Shown in pieces: positions 26,000 through 35,361 of a DNA stretch of 64,000 bases (the first letter of the stretch is position 1; every line of letters begins with the position of its first letter). A program made the translations under genes and the position numbers. Source of the DNA: SbD1 sp049300095 (GTDB taxonomy: Bacteria > Desulfobacterota > Syntrophobacteria > Syntrophobacterales > Syntrophobacteraceae); contig JBAQYM010000131.1 of assembly GCA_049300095.1 (NCBI GenBank), forward strand, positions 5,220-69,219, given 5' to 3'. A model generated the notes under the pieces. It was given only the letters and a program-made list of their open reading frames with translations, was not told where the DNA came from and made no database searches.

Positions 26000-27001
26000 A
26001 TGCTCCGGATTGGCATAGTGGGCTTCGGATACTGGGGGCCCAATATCGTTCGCAATTTCTGCGGCCAGGAGAGGTGCCGGGTGGCGAGAATTTGCGAACT
26101 CAGTGAGGAAGCACGGAACCGGGCCGCAAAGGCCTATCCGGCAATTGAGCTGACTTCGGACTGGCGTGCGCTTGTCACGGCCCCCGACCTGGATGCAATA
26201 GCCATAATCACTCCGGTTTCCACCCACTTCGAATTAGCCAGGAAGGCCCTCGAAAACGGCAAGCATGTCTTTGTCGAAAAGCCCTTTACCGCCACCACCG
26301 CGCAGGCCGAACAACTGATCGAGCTGGCCGAGCGCAGGAACCTCAAAATCATGGTGGACCACACTTTCCTGTTTTCCGGCGCCGTGCGGAAGATGAAAGA
26401 GCTGGTGGACGGGGGGGAAATAGGGAAAATTTATTACTACGATTCGATGCGCGTCAACCTCGGCCTCTTTCAACACGACGTCAATGTAATCTGGGACCTC
26501 GCGCCGCACGACATTTCGATAATGGATTCCCTTATCCGGGAAAAGCCCGAGGCGATCATTGCCACCGGCAAGGATCATTTCGGCGAGCATGAATACGTTG
26601 CCTACGTCACGATCTATTTTGCCGACAATATCATAGCCCACCTCAATGTGAACTGGCTTTCCCCGGTTAAGGTGCGTACGACCCTGATCGGCGGCGAGAA
26701 GAAAATGCTCGTCTGGAACGATCTCAATGCCGACGAAAAGATTCGGGTTTACGACAAGGGCGTTAACATCCAGAACCGGGAAGGGGTCTACGATCTGCTC
26801 GTGAGCTACCGCTCGGGCGATATGTGGGCGCCCAAGCTGAACCAGACCGAAGCCCTGAGGCTCGAGACGGAGTACTTCGTGCAGTGCGTTCTCGATGATG
26901 TGACCCCTTTTAATGACGGAAAATCCGGATACCGGGTCGTCAAGATGCTCGAAGCCGCGGACAGGTCCCTCAGAAAAAGAGGGGAGCTGGTCTATCTATG
27001 A
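26000..27001 (+). CDS. Gfo/Idh/MocA oxidoreductase (WbpB/WlbA-like)
   Basis: 333 residues, cytosolic NAD-dependent dehydrogenase. N-terminal Rossmann fold with GIVGFGYWGPN, then ITPVSTHFELA and the signature HVFVEKPFT with the catalytic-region lysine; the C-terminal alpha/beta domain follows. The next two overlapping genes are a WbpD-like acetyltransferase and a WbpE-like aminotransferase. Together they match 3-oxidation, transamination and N-acetylation of UDP-GlcNAcA to UDP-2,3-diacetamido-2,3-dideoxyglucuronate. The UDP-GlcNAc 6-dehydrogenase (WbpA) is not in the window. Confidence 0.85.
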   Translation: MLRIGIVGFGYWGPNIVRNFCGQERCRVARICELSEEARNRAAKAYPAIELTSDWRALVTAPDLDAIAIITPVSTHFELARKALENGKHVFVEKPFTATTAQAEQLIELAERRNLKIMVDHTFLFSGAVRKMKELVDGGEIGKIYYYDSMRVNLGLFQHDVNVIWDLAPHDISIMDSLIREKPEAIIATGKDHFGEHEYVAYVTIYFADNIIAHLNVNWLSPVKVRTTLIGGEKKMLVWNDLNADEKIRVYDKGVNIQNREGVYDLLVSYRSGDMWAPKLNQTEALRLETEYFVQCVLDDVTPFNDGKSGYRVVKMLEAADRSLRKRGELVYL

Positions 27002-27471
27002 ACTATATCTCCGATGACGTGAAGTTGGGCAGCAACGTTAAGCTGGCTAATTTCATCAATCTCTATGGCTGTGAAATCGGCGATAACACGAAAATAGGGA
27101 CCTTTGTCGAAGTCCAGAAAAACGCAAAAATTGGCAGCAACTGCAAGATATCCAGCCACACCTTCATCTGCGAAGGCGTAACGGTCGAAGACGGGGTTTT
27201 CATCGGCCACGGGGTGGTGTTTACCAACGACACCTTTCCCAGGGCGGCCACCCCCGAAGGAACGCTTCAGACCGAACGGGACTGGAAAGTCGAACCGATC
27301 CTCGTCAAGAAAGCCTCCTCGATAGGCTCCGGATCAACCATCCTTCCCAATGTCATCATCGGTGAGCGGGCCATTGTGGGCGCGGGCTCGGTGGTCACCT
27401 CCGACGTGCCCCCCAATGCGATCGTAGCGGGAAACCCTGCCAGGTTCATAAGGTTCATAGATGAGGAATGA
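26998..27471 (+). CDS. UDP-3-amino-uronate N-acetyltransferase (WbpD/WlbB-like)
   Basis: 157 residues, left-handed beta-helix acetyltransferase. Hexapeptide repeats run from about residue 8 (VKLGSNVKL, CEIGDNTKIG, AKIGSNCKIS) with the loop VFTNDTFPRA and ends in the typical VAGNPARFIRF. The size and FTNDxxPR loop fit the WbpD/WlbB group that acetylates the 3-amino group of UDP-2-acetamido-3-amino-glucuronate with acetyl-CoA. It overlaps the preceding gene by 4 bases and the next by 11, so the three are translated together. Confidence 0.87.
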   Translation: MNYISDDVKLGSNVKLANFINLYGCEIGDNTKIGTFVEVQKNAKIGSNCKISSHTFICEGVTVEDGVFIGHGVVFTNDTFPRAATPEGTLQTERDWKVEPILVKKASSIGSGSTILPNVIIGERAIVGAGSVVTSDVPPNAIVAGNPARFIRFIDEE

Positions 27472-28648
27472 CGGAAACATCCCGTTTCTTGATCTCATAA
27501 CCCCCCATTCGGAACTTGAAGAAGAACTCGTATCGGTTTTCCGCTCCGCGTTGCGATGCGCGGGCTTTATCGGCGGGCCGGCGGTGGACGGCTTCGAGGG
27601 GGATTTTGCCCGGTTCTGCGGAACGGAGCACTGTATCGGGGTGGCAAGCGGCACGGACGCCCTCAGGTTTGCCCTGATGGCGGCCGGGGTGGAAAGCGGC
27701 GACATCGTCGTAACGGTCCCCAACACGTTCATAGCGACGACCGAGGCAATTTCACAGGCCGGGGCGCTGCCGGACTTCGTGGATATCGACGAAACAACCT
27801 GCAATATGGACCCTGAAAAGCTGGCGGAATACATCGAGACCCGGTGCGAGACGGGCGCGGCCGGAAAACTGATCCACCGCGAAAAAGGGCGGCCGGTGGC
27901 GGCCGTTGTTCCCGTGCACCTTTACGGCCGGCCGGCGGCGATGGACCCGATCCTTGATCTGGCGGGGCGATACGGCCTCAAGGTTGTGGAAGACGCCTGC
28001 CAGGCGCATGGGGCGGAGTACTTTTCCAGGACCGGGACGCTTTGGAAGAAGGCGGGCTCGATGGGGGCGGCGGGGGCTTTCAGCTTCTATCCCGGAAAGA
28101 ACCTTGGCGCCTGCGGCGAAGCGGGGGCGGTAACGACCAATGACGAGTCCGTTGCCCGCAAAATCCGCATGATTCGAGACCACGGCCAGGCGCGGAAGTA
28201 TTTTCACGATATCGAGGGATACAACGGCAGGCTCGATGCGATACAGGCCGGAATCCTGCGGGTCAAACTTGGGCGCCTTTCCGAGTGGAACGAAAAGCGC
28301 CGTCGGGTTGCCGCCCGCTATAACGAGTTGCTCGATAAGGTCGAGGGCATTGTTCTGCCGGCCGAGGATTCCGAGACCCGGTCGGTTTACCATCTGTATG
28401 TAATGCGAACCGAAAAAAGAGACGCCTTGAAGGGCTGGCTCGAAGAGAACCGGGTGGGAACGGGCTTGCACTATCCCCTGCCTCTTCATCTGCAAAACAG
28501 CTACCGGAGCATGAATTACGGTCCGGGGAGCTTTCCCGTCGCCGAGGCGAGCGCCTCGCGGATACTCTCCCTGCCCATGGGGCCCACGCTCACCGAATCG
28601 CAGGTCGAGAGGGTGGCCGGCCTGGTGGCGCGTTTCATGAGAAACTGA
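27461..28648 (+). CDS. DegT/DnrJ/EryC1 aminotransferase (WbpE/WlbC-like)
   Basis: 395 residues, PLP enzyme of sugar aminotransferase type. Seen: IPFLDL start, GVASGTDALRFAL, DACQAHGAEY, the PLP lysine in FYPGKNLGACGEAGAV, and GYNGRLDAIQAGILRVKL. It should aminate the 3-oxo sugar made by the oxidoreductase at 26000. Insert near residue 125-145 (RCETGAAGKLIHREKGR) is longer than in many homologues. It overlaps the gene before it and shares TGATG with the gene after it. Confidence 0.88.
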   Translation: MRNDGNIPFLDLITPHSELEEELVSVFRSALRCAGFIGGPAVDGFEGDFARFCGTEHCIGVASGTDALRFALMAAGVESGDIVVTVPNTFIATTEAISQAGALPDFVDIDETTCNMDPEKLAEYIETRCETGAAGKLIHREKGRPVAAVVPVHLYGRPAAMDPILDLAGRYGLKVVEDACQAHGAEYFSRTGTLWKKAGSMGAAGAFSFYPGKNLGACGEAGAVTTNDESVARKIRMIRDHGQARKYFHDIEGYNGRLDAIQAGILRVKLGRLSEWNEKRRRVAARYNELLDKVEGIVLPAEDSETRSVYHLYVMRTEKRDALKGWLEENRVGTGLHYPLPLHLQNSYRSMNYGPGSFPVAEASASRILSLPMGPTLTESQVERVAGLVARFMRN

Positions 28649-29706
28649 TGCGCATAGGATCACCGCCCGGTGATTGCACAAGCATAATCGATCCCCTGGA
28701 AAGCTCGGAGTGGGACCGGATAATCGGTTCGCGGCCGGAGCATTCCTTTTTCCATTCATCCAATTGGGCCGCGGTCCTCAAAGAATCCTATTCCTACACC
28801 CCCCGCTATTTTGCGCTCTCGGGAGCATCGGCGCTCTCGGCCCTGATTCCCGTAATGGAAGTGGCAAGCCCCTTTACCGGCAAAAGAGGGGTTTCTCTTC
28901 CTTTCACGGATTACTGCGAACCGCTTGTTTCCGACAAGACCCAGTTTGCAAGGTTGCTCGGCGAAGTGCTTCTTTTTGGAAGCGAAGCGGGGTGGAAATA
29001 CCTTGAATTCAGAGGGGGGGCCAAGTATTTTGACGGCGCGGTCCCGTACGGGACTTATCTGCGACATGTCCTTGAAATTAATGGGCGGGGGCCCGTGCTA
29101 TTCCACCAGATCAGGGCGAGCAACCGGCGCAACATCAGGAAGGCGACCCGGTCCGGGGTTCGCGTCGTCATCTCCCGGTCGGAAAGCGATCTGGCCGACT
29201 ACTACCGGCTGCACTGTCTTACCAGGAAGCGCCATGGCCTGCCTCCCCAACCCCGAAGCTTTTTTGACGCGGTCTATAGAAATGTGATTTCGAAGGGCAG
29301 GGGCTTTACCGCGTTGGGCGTCTGGCAGGGCGGGGCCGTCTCGGGGGCCGTCTATTTTTATTCGGGAAAGAAGGCGATCTATAAGTATGGCGCCTCGGAC
29401 ATGAGGTATCAGCATCTGAGGGCCGCCAACCTTGTGATGTGGGAAGCCATAAGATGGTTTTGTGAAAACGGCTTCGAGGAATTGTGCCTTGGGCGAACGG
29501 ACCGGGCGGATGCCGGGTTGGTCCGTTTCAAGCGGGGGTGGGGCGCTCGGGAGGAAGTGCTTGACTATTTCAGGTACGACCTCAAAAACTCGATATTCGT
29601 AAGAGACGCACCCAAAATGAACATTTCTGTCACTCCGCTTCTCAAACACTTGCCGATCTCCATTCTGCGACTTGCCGGGACCTTGCTTTACAGACATATG
29701 GCCTGA
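28648..29706 (+). CDS. FemAB-like GNAT protein, exosortase-system associated
   Basis: 352 residues, soluble, duplicated GNAT fold of the FemAB/BioF2 type. The characteristic core is RASNRRNIRKATRSGV followed by YYRLHCLTRKRHGLPPQP and GAVYFYSGKKAIYKYGAS. A protein of this type is common in exosortase/PEP-CTERM loci; it may transfer an amino-acid or acyl group to a sugar or a protein, but the reaction is not known. Start codon overlaps the aminotransferase stop. A second, distant relative is at 39969. Confidence 0.83.
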   Translation: MRIGSPPGDCTSIIDPLESSEWDRIIGSRPEHSFFHSSNWAAVLKESYSYTPRYFALSGASALSALIPVMEVASPFTGKRGVSLPFTDYCEPLVSDKTQFARLLGEVLLFGSEAGWKYLEFRGGAKYFDGAVPYGTYLRHVLEINGRGPVLFHQIRASNRRNIRKATRSGVRVVISRSESDLADYYRLHCLTRKRHGLPPQPRSFFDAVYRNVISKGRGFTALGVWQGGAVSGAVYFYSGKKAIYKYGASDMRYQHLRAANLVMWEAIRWFCENGFEELCLGRTDRADAGLVRFKRGWGAREEVLDYFRYDLKNSIFVRDAPKMNISVTPLLKHLPISILRLAGTLLYRHMA

Positions 29707-29759
29707 CTTATTCCACCTCTGAGCGACATGGTATCACAGAAGAGCAGGATTCTAACCGC

Positions 29760-31823
29760 ATGTTAGATTACAAAATCCGTCTGTACTACTATGCGAAGCG
29801 CGCCGTGCCCCGCGGAATACAGATTGCGATAAGAAGCAGGCTGGCAATGCGCAAGTGGGAAAAATGCGCCCACATCTGGCCGATGCATGACATGGTGGCG
29901 GAATTACCGCGGGGTTGGTCCGGATGGCCCGAGAATAAGAGATTTGCTTTCGTGCTCACGCACGATATCGAAACGGCAAAAGGCATCGACAATGTCCTGA
30001 GACTGGCCGACACGGAAGAGCGCCTCGGCTTCAGGTCGGTTTTCAATTTCGTGGGCGACGAATACCCGGTCCCCCCTGGGATTCGCCAGGAATTGACGGA
30101 GCGCGGCTTCGAGGTCGGGGTCCACGGCTTATACCATAACAGCCTTCTTTACCACTCGAGGGATGAATTCCTCAAGCAGGCCCCCCGTATAAACCAAATA
30201 TTAAAGGAATGGGGCGCCGTCGGGTTTCGTTCTCCCTGCATGTATCACAACCTTGATTGGGTGCACGATCTCGAAATCGAGTATGACGCCTCGACATTCG
30301 ATACCGATCCCTTCGAACCGCAGCCCGACGGCGTGCACACAATCTTTCCCTTGTATGTCACGGATTCGAGGAAGCGGTGCTATGTGGAATTGCCCTACAC
30401 CATGCCCCAGGATTTTACTCTCTTTCTCCTGATGCGAAATCAAACGACCGGCATCTGGAGAGAGAAGCTGGGATGGATAGTGCGCAACGGCGGCATGGCC
30501 CTCATGATCACCCATCCGGATTACATGTCGTTCGAGAGAGGCGGGGATAAGCGCCTGTCCTACCCGGTATCGTACTACGCCGGGTTTCTTGAGTATGTAA
30601 AATGCAAATACGAGGGTGAGTACTGGCACGTCCTGCCAAAAGAAATGGCGTGCTGGTGGAAAAGCATCCTCGGAAACGATCCCGTAGCGGCGCCGGCGCC
30701 CGCGGGATCGGATAACGGTAATAACCCCGAGCGGGTCACATTGAGAAAGTGCATCGGAGATAAGATGGCCACCGGATCGTCTAAACGCATATGGATCGAT
30801 CTTGATAACTCGCCTCACGTCCCTCTTTTTCGCCCGGTCATACAACGGCTGGAGGAAAGGGGCTACACGGTTGTGGTCAGCGCGAGGCATTGCGCACAGG
30901 TGTGCGGCCTGGCCGACCGCTTCAATATGGACTATAACCTGATCGGTCGTCACCACGGCAAAAACAAGGCGATCAAGCTGCTCGGCCTGCTGTTTCGAGC
31001 GGTGCAGTTAATGCCCCTGGCCAAGAGGGAAAAACCGGTCGTGGCGCTCTCACACGGGTCCCGCGCCCAAATGATCGCCGCAAGGCTGTTGGGAATTCCC
31101 GCCATACATGTTGCCGATTACGAATATATCAAGCTGATACCTGTGCTTTCCAGCCCGGCTTCGATGATTGTGCCCGAAGTGCTGGCCGGTTTCTATTCCG
31201 GGAAAGATGTGGACAATCTCTACACCTATCCGGGGATCAAGGAAGATATTTATGTCCCGTTTTTCAAACCTGATCCGTCCATTCTCGACGAATTCAATTT
31301 GGGCGAGAAGGAAATCCTTATAACCGTCAGGCCGCCCGCCGTCGAAGCCCACTACCACAATCCGGAAAGCGAGGTGCTTTTCGAGGCCGCAATGAATTAT
31401 CTGGGCGACCTCGAACGGGTCAAGATGGTGCTCCTGCCGAGAAACCCGCGGCAGGATGATTTTCTCAGGAAGAAATGGTCTCGTTTGTTCACCCTCGGGA
31501 AAGTCATGATCCCGGAACACGTCGTAGATGGTCTCAACCTGATCTGGTTTTCCGACCTTGTCATAAGCGGTGGAGGGACCATGAACCGGGAGGCCGCCGC
31601 GCTGGGAGTGCCTGTTTACAGTATCTTCCGAGGGACAATCGGGGCCGTGGACCGATACCTCTCGGATACGGGCCGGCTCACGCTGATAGAAAACCCGGCG
31701 GATCTGGCGAAAAAGATTGCCCTGGTCCACAGGGAGCGTCCCGCCGCGCCGCGGAGCGCGAGCCTGGATGCCCTGGAGACTTTCGTGGATATTATTGTGT
31801 CAATCGTGGAGCGCAGGTCATGA
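29760..31823 (+). CDS. Fusion: polysaccharide deacetylase-like + DUF354 glycosyltransferase-like
   Basis: 687 residues in one open frame. Residues about 50-290 form a NodB-type deacetylase-like domain (FVLTHDIET metal Asp region, EVGVHGLYHNS His pair, GFRSPCMYHN, MITHPDYM). After a Pro/Ala/Gly linker near 300-335, residues 340-687 are a DUF354 protein (IWIDLDNSPHVPLFRPV, VALSHGSRAQ, ISGGGTMNREAAALGVPV), a GT-B-like family. An ATG at 30765 inside the linker has GGAG 6 bases upstream, so the second half may also be made alone. In typical loci these are two genes. Likely roles: trimming N-acetyl groups and a sugar transfer step. Confidence 0.83.
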   Translation: MLDYKIRLYYYAKRAVPRGIQIAIRSRLAMRKWEKCAHIWPMHDMVAELPRGWSGWPENKRFAFVLTHDIETAKGIDNVLRLADTEERLGFRSVFNFVGDEYPVPPGIRQELTERGFEVGVHGLYHNSLLYHSRDEFLKQAPRINQILKEWGAVGFRSPCMYHNLDWVHDLEIEYDASTFDTDPFEPQPDGVHTIFPLYVTDSRKRCYVELPYTMPQDFTLFLLMRNQTTGIWREKLGWIVRNGGMALMITHPDYMSFERGGDKRLSYPVSYYAGFLEYVKCKYEGEYWHVLPKEMACWWKSILGNDPVAAPAPAGSDNGNNPERVTLRKCIGDKMATGSSKRIWIDLDNSPHVPLFRPVIQRLEERGYTVVVSARHCAQVCGLADRFNMDYNLIGRHHGKNKAIKLLGLLFRAVQLMPLAKREKPVVALSHGSRAQMIAARLLGIPAIHVADYEYIKLIPVLSSPASMIVPEVLAGFYSGKDVDNLYTYPGIKEDIYVPFFKPDPSILDEFNLGEKEILITVRPPAVEAHYHNPESEVLFEAAMNYLGDLERVKMVLLPRNPRQDDFLRKKWSRLFTLGKVMIPEHVVDGLNLIWFSDLVISGGGTMNREAAALGVPVYSIFRGTIGAVDRYLSDTGRLTLIENPADLAKKIALVHRERPAAPRSASLDALETFVDIIVSIVERRS

Positions 31824-32950
31824 GAGTCCACGCGGAAACTTCGCAAAAAATACCGGTCCCCGTCAACAACAAGCCGTTCCGCAATGGGACCCGGGACTTG
31901 GTGGAACTGGCGGTGCGCGGGCTCGAGGACATGTTCGACGAGGGGGAGCAACTGTTTTGCCACCGCTCGAAGCTCGATGGCGATAAACTGGAAAACGAGG
32001 GACACTCTCTACGCTACACGCTGATAACTCTTTTGGGATTATTCCGATTCGAGCAAAAGGGCGGAAAATCTCCTTTCGCCATCGAATCGCTGATCGATTC
32101 GCTTATCAAGAGAATCGACAGAATCGACAGCTTGGGCGATTTGGGCCTGATGCTTTGGCTGTGCGGCCTGGCGGCCCCTGACCGGATAAAGGACATACGG
32201 GCCGCCGTGCCGCTCGAATCGGCCATCGACCGCTACAAGGACGGGACCCAAAGGCTGACTGTCGAGTTGAGCTGGTTTCTCACCGGGTTGGTCTATGCCG
32301 CGGCCTCATCCGCGCAAACATCTTCCGAGACGAGTCGCGTCGCTTTCACGGTCTTCGAGATTTTGCAGAAAAACCGGGGCGGAGAAGGCATTTTCGGTCA
32401 TCAAAGCCCGGGTGGTATTACAGGGATATTGAGGGGCCGGATCGGCTGTTTTGCCGACCAGGTCTATCCGATATATGTGCTGTCCAAATATGCGGAAATA
32501 TTTGACAATAAAGACGCGGCCGCGCTGGCTGAACGATGCGCGGACGCTATATGCGCGCATCAGGGCGAGTTGGGACAGTGGTGGTGGCACTACGACGCGG
32601 TTTCCGGAAAGATTCGGGGCCGCTATCCCGTGTTTTCCGTCCACCAGCATGCGATGGCCCCCATGGCGCTTTTGGCGGCGGGCCAACTGACCGGGCGTGA
32701 CTACTCAGACCCGATATACAAGGGGGTGGAATGGATTCGCGGAAATAACGAGCTTGGCCTGAACCTGATCGACTCATCCAGAAACAGAATCTGGAGGTCC
32801 TTTTACGAGAGCAGGTCCAAGATATTGTTCGAACTCGCCTATTCGGCCGTCCTTCCCCTGCGCGAAAACGAAAACAGCCGCAAGAAACTGATGGCCCGCC
32901 TTGAGTGCCGCCCGTATTGCCTCGGCTGGCTGCTCTACGCCTTTGCCTGA
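31820..32950 (+). CDS. Uncharacterised protein, probable alpha/alpha-toroid fold
   Basis: 376 residues, soluble. Start overlaps the preceding stop as ATGA, so it is translationally coupled to the deacetylase/DUF354 gene. Repeated helical pairs with aromatic residues (LRYTLITLLGLFRF, LMLWLCGLAA, AQGELGQWWWHYD-type segment near residue 255, VFSVHQHAMAPMALL near 275) suggest a six-hairpin toroid like glycoside hydrolases or uronyl epimerases. No catalytic motif could be assigned. The gene context points to polysaccharide modification or precursor handling; not recognised further. Confidence 0.75.
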   Translation: MRVHAETSQKIPVPVNNKPFRNGTRDLVELAVRGLEDMFDEGEQLFCHRSKLDGDKLENEGHSLRYTLITLLGLFRFEQKGGKSPFAIESLIDSLIKRIDRIDSLGDLGLMLWLCGLAAPDRIKDIRAAVPLESAIDRYKDGTQRLTVELSWFLTGLVYAAASSAQTSSETSRVAFTVFEILQKNRGGEGIFGHQSPGGITGILRGRIGCFADQVYPIYVLSKYAEIFDNKDAAALAERCADAICAHQGELGQWWWHYDAVSGKIRGRYPVFSVHQHAMAPMALLAAGQLTGRDYSDPIYKGVEWIRGNNELGLNLIDSSRNRIWRSFYESRSKILFELAYSAVLPLRENENSRKKLMARLECRPYCLGWLLYAFA

Positions 32951-32960
32951 ACTTGAGCAA

Positions 32961-33252
32961 GTAAGTGTTCACCGCAGAGACGCAGAAGACGCAGAGGGAA
33001 CAGTAAGCAGTGAACAGTGAGCAGAAAAAACATGGTGCCTACTGGTCTGTCTCTGCCTTACCTGCTCACCGTTTTCTCTGCATTGCCAACATGCAAATTC
33101 TTGAAATTTTGGCAAGCATATCCGGCTAAGCTACTGTCCTTCACTGCGGTTTTCTCCGCGATCTCTGCGCCTCTGCGGTGAATGCTTTTGACCTTTTGGT
33201 TGCGGCCGTACGGCTGCGCTGCGCCCTCTACGTCTCTGCGGTGAGCGCTTAC
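32961..33252. repeat. ACCGCAGAG-family element, copy D (three arms)
   Basis: Left arm GTGTTCACCGCAGAGACGC at 32966 and two opposite arms, GCGCCTCTGCGGTGAATGC near 33167 and CTACGTCTCTGCGGTGAGCG near 33228. AGTGAACAGTGAGCAG simple repeats lie between them. Probably two elements side by side, one having lost an arm. It fills the gap between 31820-32950 and the epimerase gene; no gene seen. Confidence 0.75.
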
Positions 33253-33272
33253 GATACTGATGGGATGATGCT

Positions 33273-34478
33273 GTGAAAATAGTAAACGTGGTCGGGACCC
33301 GACCCAATATGATGAAGATCGCTCCCATAATGTGGGAAATGAAACGGGAGCAATCGGCGATCCGGCCCGTCCTGGTCCATACCGGCCAGCATTATGATGC
33401 CGCTTTGAACGACATCTTCCTGAGCCAGCTAAGGATCGGAGTGCCCGATTACCACCTTGGCGTGGGCTTGGGCTCCCCCTGCAGCCAGATAGGCCAGATA
33501 ATCACCAGGCTGGAAGAAGTCCTGGTAAAAGAAAAACCCGATCTCGTGCTGGTGGTCGGGGACGTGAACTCGACTATCGCGGCGGCCCTTACATCCGTCA
33601 AGGCCGGGGTCCCCGTCGCTCACGTGGAAGCGGGACTACGCTCGTTTGACCGCACCATGCCCGAGGAACTAAACCGGCTGGCAACAGATGCGATTTCTGA
33701 CCTGCTCTTCGTCACGGAACCGAGCGGGATCGAAAACCTGAGGCGGGAAGGCGTCGATACGTTCGTAATGGACGGGGCGCCGGTGGGGGATGTCTCCCCG
33801 GCCGTGCGTGAATCGATTGCCCGGATCTGCAATGGATCGGGTCCGCGCCGGTGTGGGGTGTTTGTCGGCAACGTGATGATCGACACCCTGCTCGCGATGA
33901 AGGAGCATGCCGAAGAGGACGCCCATGTCACGGTCCCGGATGGGGACTACGCGCTGCTCACGCTTCACAGGCCCGCCAATGTGGATGACCCCGAAGCCTT
34001 CCGCCAAATCATAAGCGCGCTCAGCCTGATTGCGGAGGGCCTTCCGATCCTTTTCCCGTGCCATCCCCGCACGCTTTCGCGAATCGGCGAGTTCGGCATG
34101 GGGGGATTTTTCAAGCAGGCCGCCGAGGACTCCCCGGCACATCTTGCCCGTTCGATCAACCTTGTCAAACCGTTGGGATACCTGGAATTTCTGAAGCTCA
34201 TGAGCCGCGCGGCGATGGTCCTGACCGATTCGGGCGGCATCCAGGAAGAAACGACAATTCTCGGGGTCCCATGTTTTACGTTAAGGGACAACACCGAGCG
34301 GCCGATTACCCTCGAAATGGGCACGAATATCCTGACCGGCACCAGCCACGACGCCATCGTGAACACCATTTCGGCCGCGCTCGCCGGTCCCCCGAAAACA
34401 GGTGCGCGGCCCCCGCTCTGGGACGGCAAGGCGGCGGAGCGGATCGTAAAGATACTGGAATTGGCGCGTTTCTCCTGA
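33273..34478 (+). CDS. wecB: UDP-N-acetylglucosamine 2-epimerase (non-hydrolysing)
   Basis: 401 residues. Interconverts UDP-GlcNAc and UDP-ManNAc in the cytosol, or the 2,3-diacetamido-uronate equivalents (WbpI-like). Motifs: VVGTRPNMMKIAPI, HTGQHYD, HVEAGLRSFD, MPEELNR, DSGGIQEE and TERPIT. An insertion of about 25 residues before the GNVMIDTLL segment (VMDGAPVGDVSPAVRES) is unusual. The start is GTG with a weak ribosome site. With the 26000-28648 genes present, a WbpI role on UDP-GlcNAc(3NAc)A is as likely as a WecB role. Confidence 0.87.
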   Translation: MKIVNVVGTRPNMMKIAPIMWEMKREQSAIRPVLVHTGQHYDAALNDIFLSQLRIGVPDYHLGVGLGSPCSQIGQIITRLEEVLVKEKPDLVLVVGDVNSTIAAALTSVKAGVPVAHVEAGLRSFDRTMPEELNRLATDAISDLLFVTEPSGIENLRREGVDTFVMDGAPVGDVSPAVRESIARICNGSGPRRCGVFVGNVMIDTLLAMKEHAEEDAHVTVPDGDYALLTLHRPANVDDPEAFRQIISALSLIAEGLPILFPCHPRTLSRIGEFGMGGFFKQAAEDSPAHLARSINLVKPLGYLEFLKLMSRAAMVLTDSGGIQEETTILGVPCFTLRDNTERPITLEMGTNILTGTSHDAIVNTISAALAGPPKTGARPPLWDGKAAERIVKILELARFS

Positions 34479-34488
34479 GGTGTATCGA

Positions 34489-35361
34489 ATGATGGAGAAC
34501 TATATCGTCATCACTCCCGTCAGGGATGAGGAAGACTATATCAGGTTCACCCTGGATTCGGTCGTCTCTCAAACCATGAAGCCGTTGGAGTGGATCATCG
34601 TGGACGACGGGTCCAGGGACGGGACGGGCGCAATTCTTGATGAATATTCGTCGCGATATGACTGGATAAGGGTCGTAAGGCGCGCCGACCGTGGATGCAG
34701 GGTGCCGGGCACGGGGGTGATGGAAGCCTTCTATGATGGATATGCGGCCGTCACCCGGAGTGGGTGGGATTTTATTGTCAAGCTCGATGGGGACCTTTCT
34801 TTTTCCGCGGATTACTTCGAGAATTGTTTCAGCAAATTCCGCGAATATCCTGACCTTGGAATCTGCGGCGGCGATATTTATAACGTCATAAACGGGACCC
34901 CCGTCCTCGAACCCGTACCGAGGTTCCACGTCCGGGGCGCCACCAAAATATATAGAAAGAGCTGCTGGGACCAAATCGGCGGGCTGATCAAAGCGCCCGG
35001 CTGGGACACCCTCGACGAGGTGAAGGCGAACATGCTGGGATGGAGCACGCGGAGCCTGCCGGAACTCAAGCTCCTGCATCATCGCCCGACGGGGGCCGCC
35101 CAAGGAAGCTGGAAGGATTACTTCAAGCATGGGAGGGCCAATTATATCAGCGGGTACCATCCTGTCTTCATGTTGTTGAAGTGTTGCAAGAGGCTGTTCC
35201 AGTCACCGCACCTGATCGGGCCGGCCGGCCTGCTCGCCGGTTTTGTGAGCGGATACCTTCAGGGGGTCCCTCAGGTCGCTGACAAAGAACTCATCAAGTA
35301 TTTGCGAAAACAGCAGATGAAGACACTCACCGGGCAAAGGTCTCTCTGGAATCAGGCTTAG
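34489..35361 (+). CDS. Family 2 glycosyltransferase
   Basis: About 290 residues, GT-A fold. Nucleotide-binding start VITPVRDEEDYIRFTLDSV, WIIVDDGSRDGT, and the metal-binding KLDGDLSFS; the C-terminal part has membrane-associated helices. Start at 34489 with TGAGG 8 bases upstream; the GTG at 34480 is an alternative. Probably adds one sugar of the repeat unit at the inner face of the membrane. Ten bases after the epimerase. Confidence 0.85.
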   Translation: MMENYIVITPVRDEEDYIRFTLDSVVSQTMKPLEWIIVDDGSRDGTGAILDEYSSRYDWIRVVRRADRGCRVPGTGVMEAFYDGYAAVTRSGWDFIVKLDGDLSFSADYFENCFSKFREYPDLGICGGDIYNVINGTPVLEPVPRFHVRGATKIYRKSCWDQIGGLIKAPGWDTLDEVKANMLGWSTRSLPELKLLHHRPTGAAQGSWKDYFKHGRANYISGYHPVFMLLKCCKRLFQSPHLIGPAGLLAGFVSGYLQGVPQVADKELIKYLRKQQMKTLTGQRSLWNQA

